A program made the position numbers and the translations under genes. From contig OX381713.1 of NCBI GenBank assembly GCA_947462335.1, forward strand, positions 23,304,381 to 23,368,380: a stretch of DNA of 64,000 nt. Reading direction: 5' to 3'. Positions 52,528 to 57,500 of this stretch are shown here, piece by piece. The notes under the pieces were generated by a model. It searched no databases, was not told the DNA's origin, and saw only the letters and a list, made by a program, of their open reading frames with translations. Positions within the stretch are counted from its first letter, which is position 1; each line of letters starts with the position of its first letter. Source of the stretch: Harmothoe impar (taxonomy: Eukaryota; Annelida; Polychaeta; Phyllodocida; Polynoidae).

Positions 52528-54552
52528 CGAGGATCACCAGCAGCCGCAGCAGGCGCAGCAGTAGCAGCAGCAGCGTGCTTAGCAGCAACAACCGTCGCGA
52601 GTGTAACAACGTCGCTACCACGACGACTACTACTACCACTACTACTGCTGCATGCGCTCGCTACAGCAGGAGGGTGATAAGACCAAGCGGTTGCGGCGGT
52701 AGTCTCAATTTCAGTAGCAAGAGGAGACGCTGACGCTAAACGATCACCGTTCTGCGTACTCTTCTTGTTCTTGAACTCGATTAGATCCTTGGACGACACT
52801 AGTTGTTGTGTTTTGCTCATGGTAGTGACTGTAGAGAGCAGCAAAAGACTGAGTGAGTGAATGGGTGTTTCCAGCCCCCTTATATACTCCTTCTCGCTTC
52901 TAGAGCTAAGCTACTTACGGCTCTGTTCAGCTGCCGCCGGCTGACCGGCGGCCATTCACAAAGAGAAACAAAAAGACATAAGGCATGACGTTTCCAGCTG
53001 GATCCCTTTCCCCCTCCCCTTTGAGAGATCGACTGACATGAGCTAAGCTACTTACTGCCTTGTTCAGCAATTCAACGTGCGTTAGCTGTATAAAGGATTA
53101 AGCAGTTGCTGCCGCCCGCTGACCGGCGGACATTCACAAAGAGAAACAAAAGACATAAGTCATGACAATTTCAGCTGGATCTCTTTCCCCCCTTTTTTGA
53201 GAGATCGACTGCCATGAGCGGGCGGTGTACCGACTGTGCTAATTCAACGCGCATTAGCTGTATAAAGGATTAAGCAGTCATGAGCTTAGAGTGTGTATAC
53301 AAAAAACTACAGGAGGCGTGTGGTGTGAAGCAGGACCCCCTAAGACGGGTGTGTCTGTCTGTGAGTAGAGTCGTGTGCATGTGGTGAGCGACTTAAGTGT
53401 AAAACAAAAAAAATCACCGCCTCCTGCCGTGGTGAGTAGACCGGCCGGCGGCGGCCGGCTAGTTCAATAGGGGTGACAGCTGACTAAGGCTGTGCATGAA
53501 AATCCGATTTTCACCTGACCTCTGACGTTTGTTACAATGAATGCCAAAGGGGGAGAGAGTCGTCCTCAGGTAGGGGGTAGGAGGTAAGGCTATGGATAAG
53601 GAAAAAACACCATTTTCAGCTGGCCTCCACAGATGGCGATGACATACCCCTCGTCATCTAAGCTCTTAAGAAGCTCTTAAGCAGCGGAGCGGCTGCTAGA
53701 CAGCTGGGGTGCTGTTGGAAATAGGATTAAACTCCCTCTGTATAAAAGCTCTGATTTCTGTTGGAAAAAAAACATATCACCTCTGACCACAGTAACGTCT
53801 ACTACCACCACCACCAGCACCACCGCCGCCGCCACCGCCGCCGCCGCCAGTCACAGCTGATCGCCTCATTAAAGCATGTGACGTCGTCACTTCTAGTCAC
53901 ATGCTTCATCAAGTCGCTTCCAGTCACGTGATCCTAAAGACTCTCACTTCCTAAACAAAAAAAATATGAAGAGACACGCTTCTTCCTCTCGAGAGGAAGA
54001 AGCGTGTCTCTCGATTGAAATCTTTTCTTTTCTTTTTTTCTTAAAAGAGACAAACGCCCCTTAGAGTGCCCCCCCCACCCCCCTAGAGTGCCCCCTCCCC
54101 CCTCCCCCCTCCCCCCCTCCCCCCCCCCCCACCCGCCCCATGCATCCTAAAAGCGCCCCCCTCCCCATGCATCTTAAAGGGGCCCCCTCCCCCCCTCCCC
54201 TCCCCCCCTCCCCTCCCCTCCCCTCCCCTCCCCTCCCCTCCCCCCCTTATACACTCTAAAGAACGCTTCTACCTAGTTCAATAAGTCACTTCCAGTCGCT
54301 CGTAAAACAATAAAAAATGAAAAAAACAAAACTTATATCGTAGTGTTTTTTATTGGTTTACCGAAAAAAATAAGAGACTCGCCTCCTCCTCCTTCTCCTC
54401 CTCCTCTCCTTCTCCTCCTCCTCCTCCTCCTCATCCTCCTCCTCCTCCTCCTCCTCCTCCTCCTCCTCCTCCTCCAAAAAAAATAAAATATCACATTTTA
54501 AAGCGCGTGACCCCTTAAAGACGCTCATCTCTTCATTAAGTCGCGTGACGTC

Positions 54553-54583
<31 letters not shown>

Positions 54584-57500
54584 CTTCTTCTTCTTCTTCT
54601 TCTTCTTCCGGTCACGTGATCAATCAGGTCCCTTCCGGTCACGTGATCCTCAATGAGGTCACTCACTTCCTGTTGGCCATTAGGTCATGTGACGTCACTT
54701 CCGGTCACGTGACTCATCAGGTCACTTCCGGTCACGTGATCCTAAATTAGGTCATATGACGTCACTTCCGGTCCCCTAAGTAGGTCATATGACGGCACTT
54801 CCGGTTCATAAGTAGGTCATATGACGTCACTTCCGGTCACGTGACCAAATGGCGGCCTCTGATTGGCTAACTAGGTCACGTGACGTCACCACTAATCCCC
54901 TAAGTAGGTCACTTCCGGTCACGTGACCAAATGGAGGCCTCTGATTGGCTGCATGTCGATTGAGTAATAAACAGTAGTTAACCATAGTCCCGTTCCGATA
55001 CATACAATACTACTAATTGGCTTGTGCAATGGAAAGATAACTCTAAGCACATGAGTTTGAATTTTTCTTCATTGATCGTAATTTAACACAGTTATATAAA
55101 CAAAGTAGAGATATATTGTGGCTAATAACATAAGTCGGGGGCGTATCTTAGCTATTCAAAAGCTTATATTGGAGTCAGCGATCGTCACATTTACACTCCA
55201 GTTTTTACATATTATACATAAAAGTTTCAAAAACGCTATCGACACTTCAATTTTGGAAACGATTCATTTTATTGAGTGGACAGTGAACAGTGGAAATGAT
55301 TCTCTTATTCAAAAGTGGTAAAGTTGTTATATAATTTGACAGTTCTTCATCAAACTGTCAATAGGGGGAATTCTCTTTAATATATTGACAGCTCCTTACC
55401 ATAACTGCCGATTTTTGTCGAATGCCGATTTTTTTCGATTTTGACTCCAAAGTAGACTTTGACTCCAAAGTCGATTTTGACTGCGATGTCAATCTGACTC
55501 CAATATCGATTTTGACTCTCCTTATTGACAGTACGAAGTGTCCATAATGGAATTATTTTATTCTCTTATTGACCGTTGAAACTGTAGTTCAATAGTTATG
55601 GCCTCAACGTTTTTACACTGTCTGGAGTTAGGGCTTACCAAATTATATAGTATTGATTTAGCACCAACCATGTGCCACTGATTCTGCATCAATGGCAAAT
55701 GGTACAACAATGCTTCTTCTGTTCTCTGCAGTGAGACAACATACGACCCGACGACCTCTACAATATCCTGGCCGGCACCAGTTAATAAGGTTAGTTTCTC
55801 CTGAATCCTTTTTTTCATCATGTTACATCGTCACGTTTGAGTAGGGGTATCTATTTCTAAATCATTATTACTTCCATTTTTAATGCATTTACGTCCAATT
55901 CTAAAGCATTTATTTTCATTTTAATGCAATTACATCTATTTTTAAGCATGTTGATTTCATTTCTAAAGCATTTACTTCCATCTTTAAAGGATTTACTTCT
56001 ATTTGAAATCATGTTATTTCAGATTTTAAAGCATTTAATACTACCATCTTTAATACATTTACGTCTATTTCAAAGTATGTGACTTCCAATTTTAAAGCAT
56101 TTATTTTCATTTCTGATGCAATCACGTCTATTTTAAAGTATGTTGATTTCATTTCTAAAGCATTTACTTCCATCTTTAAACAATTTAGTCTACCGGTACT
56201 TTAACCCATGTGTATTCCATATCTAAGGGAGTGTTCATTTTTTAACAACAGGGGGGGGGTGGTGAGTTTTCGTTTTGACGCGTAAGTTATTTTGTGCCCC
56301 CCCCTCGGGAAGGGCCAAATTAAAATCCGCCCCCCCCTTAGGAGGGGCTGAGTTATTTTGCGCCCCCCCCTTTCAATTTTTCTGCATCAATTTGTGTTGC
56401 ATTGTGCTGTTTCACATCAGAGCTACCTCGAAATGAATCTATTTCATATATGATATAGTTACAATGCATATCCCTATTTTGCTTCATGGCATGTACCGTA
56501 AAAGCCCTCCTTTAAGATAGACTTATTTTTGGGATATATTTTCCCGAATGAGGTGGTCGCCTTAAAGGCAGGGCTTTCTTAAATGGGTTGAAAGAGAGAA
56601 TCTTTTACAGTTTTTTCTCATAGAAAGGGGTTGTCTTAAAGGTGAGATTGTCTTAAGGGAGGGGGGTTATATGGTAGATATACTCCTTAATTTTGATCAA
56701 TGGATTCATCAAATTTAAGTGAATATTAGGGACACAATCTCTACCCAGCTGCCAGGAAATCACAACTGCACTCAAAGTGCAGTGCCTCAGAAGGGGGTCA
56801 GAGAGGCATATCCGTCTCCTAGCTGAAGCAGAAGTCAAATGGTGTATTCATGTGCATTTTGAAAGCTTTATAGGAATAGCTGGTTGAATCCTGGATGGAT
56901 TATACACCCACAAGTTGAGAATTCTGAATAAACATTATGTTACTCAATACAATCTATTACTGTTCAGTATTATGTTCCATAAATGCCAGCATTACAGGTC
57001 AATCATTCCTTGTAGGTATTGCTCTCGAGGTCAACTTAAAAAATGAATGGCCTTGATCCAACGAACAGTTTCGAATGATGAAGCACCCTGAGTAGATTTC
57101 TTGATCACTATTCTGGTTTCTATTATTGGTTTTTGGACTAGGTTCATGTACTGAACTACGGGAGTGTAATGCAAACCACACTAAAATTTCATCCAACATT
57201 TAATAGGCCTACAACAGTTCCCATTTTTAGACCAAATAATATGTCCGATTTTAGTTGGAATTACTACAGAGATTTATCAACTTTCGATAAGTAAATTGTT
57301 TCTCTACCTGCCAATCAAAGGGTGCATTGATAAGATGATTTTGTTGATGGGAATTCCGTAAGTTTTGGAATATTAATTTGGGGGGTATCAATGACATCCT
57401 TACTGGGTAGTAAACTCACAATTTCCTGAAGAGGTCAATATAGTGACATTAAAGTATGTTACTCCAAGTACCGTAATACCTCGCGTATAAGCCTAACTCG

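Larger units (their letters stand above)
45920..55014. mobile_element. 9.1-kb virus-like (Polinton/Maverick-type) element with cargo genes
   Basis: Seen: terminal inverted repeats beginning AGTAGTAT with about 87 bp at ~95% identity, then further pairing to ~550 bp; a 6-bp target duplication AATTGG; a broken type B DNA polymerase gene; two intact minus-strand ORFs. Known: Polintons/Mavericks and adintoviruses have long inverted repeats, 6-bp duplications, 5'-AG ends and a protein-primed polymerase, and full copies are about 15-20 kb or more. Not seen: integrase, protease, packaging ATPase or capsid genes. Inference: a non-autonomous deletion derivative that moved with helper functions. It inserted into an intron of about 750 bp, enlarging it to 9,854 bp. 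Confidence 0.8.
53846..55014 (-). repeat. right terminal inverted repeat, expanded
   Basis: The outer 87 bp and the inner ~150 bp pair with the left TIR. Between them are simple-sequence expansions: C-rich (54060-54250), (TCC)n (54380-54475) and (TTC)n (54555-54608), making this arm about 1.17 kb against 0.55 kb on the left. TGACGTCACTTCCGGT-type units recur near 54690, 54759 and 54822. Homopurine/homopyrimidine tracts make the assembly length uncertain. Confidence 0.8.

Noticed and set aside
52196..52733. Poly-Leu, poly-Ser and poly-Ala frames of 141-147 codons
   Set aside because: Shadows of the Ala-rich part of the death-domain gene in other frames.
54358..54666. Poly-Arg/poly-Glu frame of 102 codons
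   Set aside because: Reading of (TCC)n and (TTC)n microsatellites in the right TIR.
45920..55014. Element considered as an endogenous herpesvirus-like sequence
   Set aside because: Polymerase wording is of the protein-primed Polinton/adintovirus type; 6-bp target duplication and short inverted repeats fit a transposon-like element, and no herpesvirus gene is seen.
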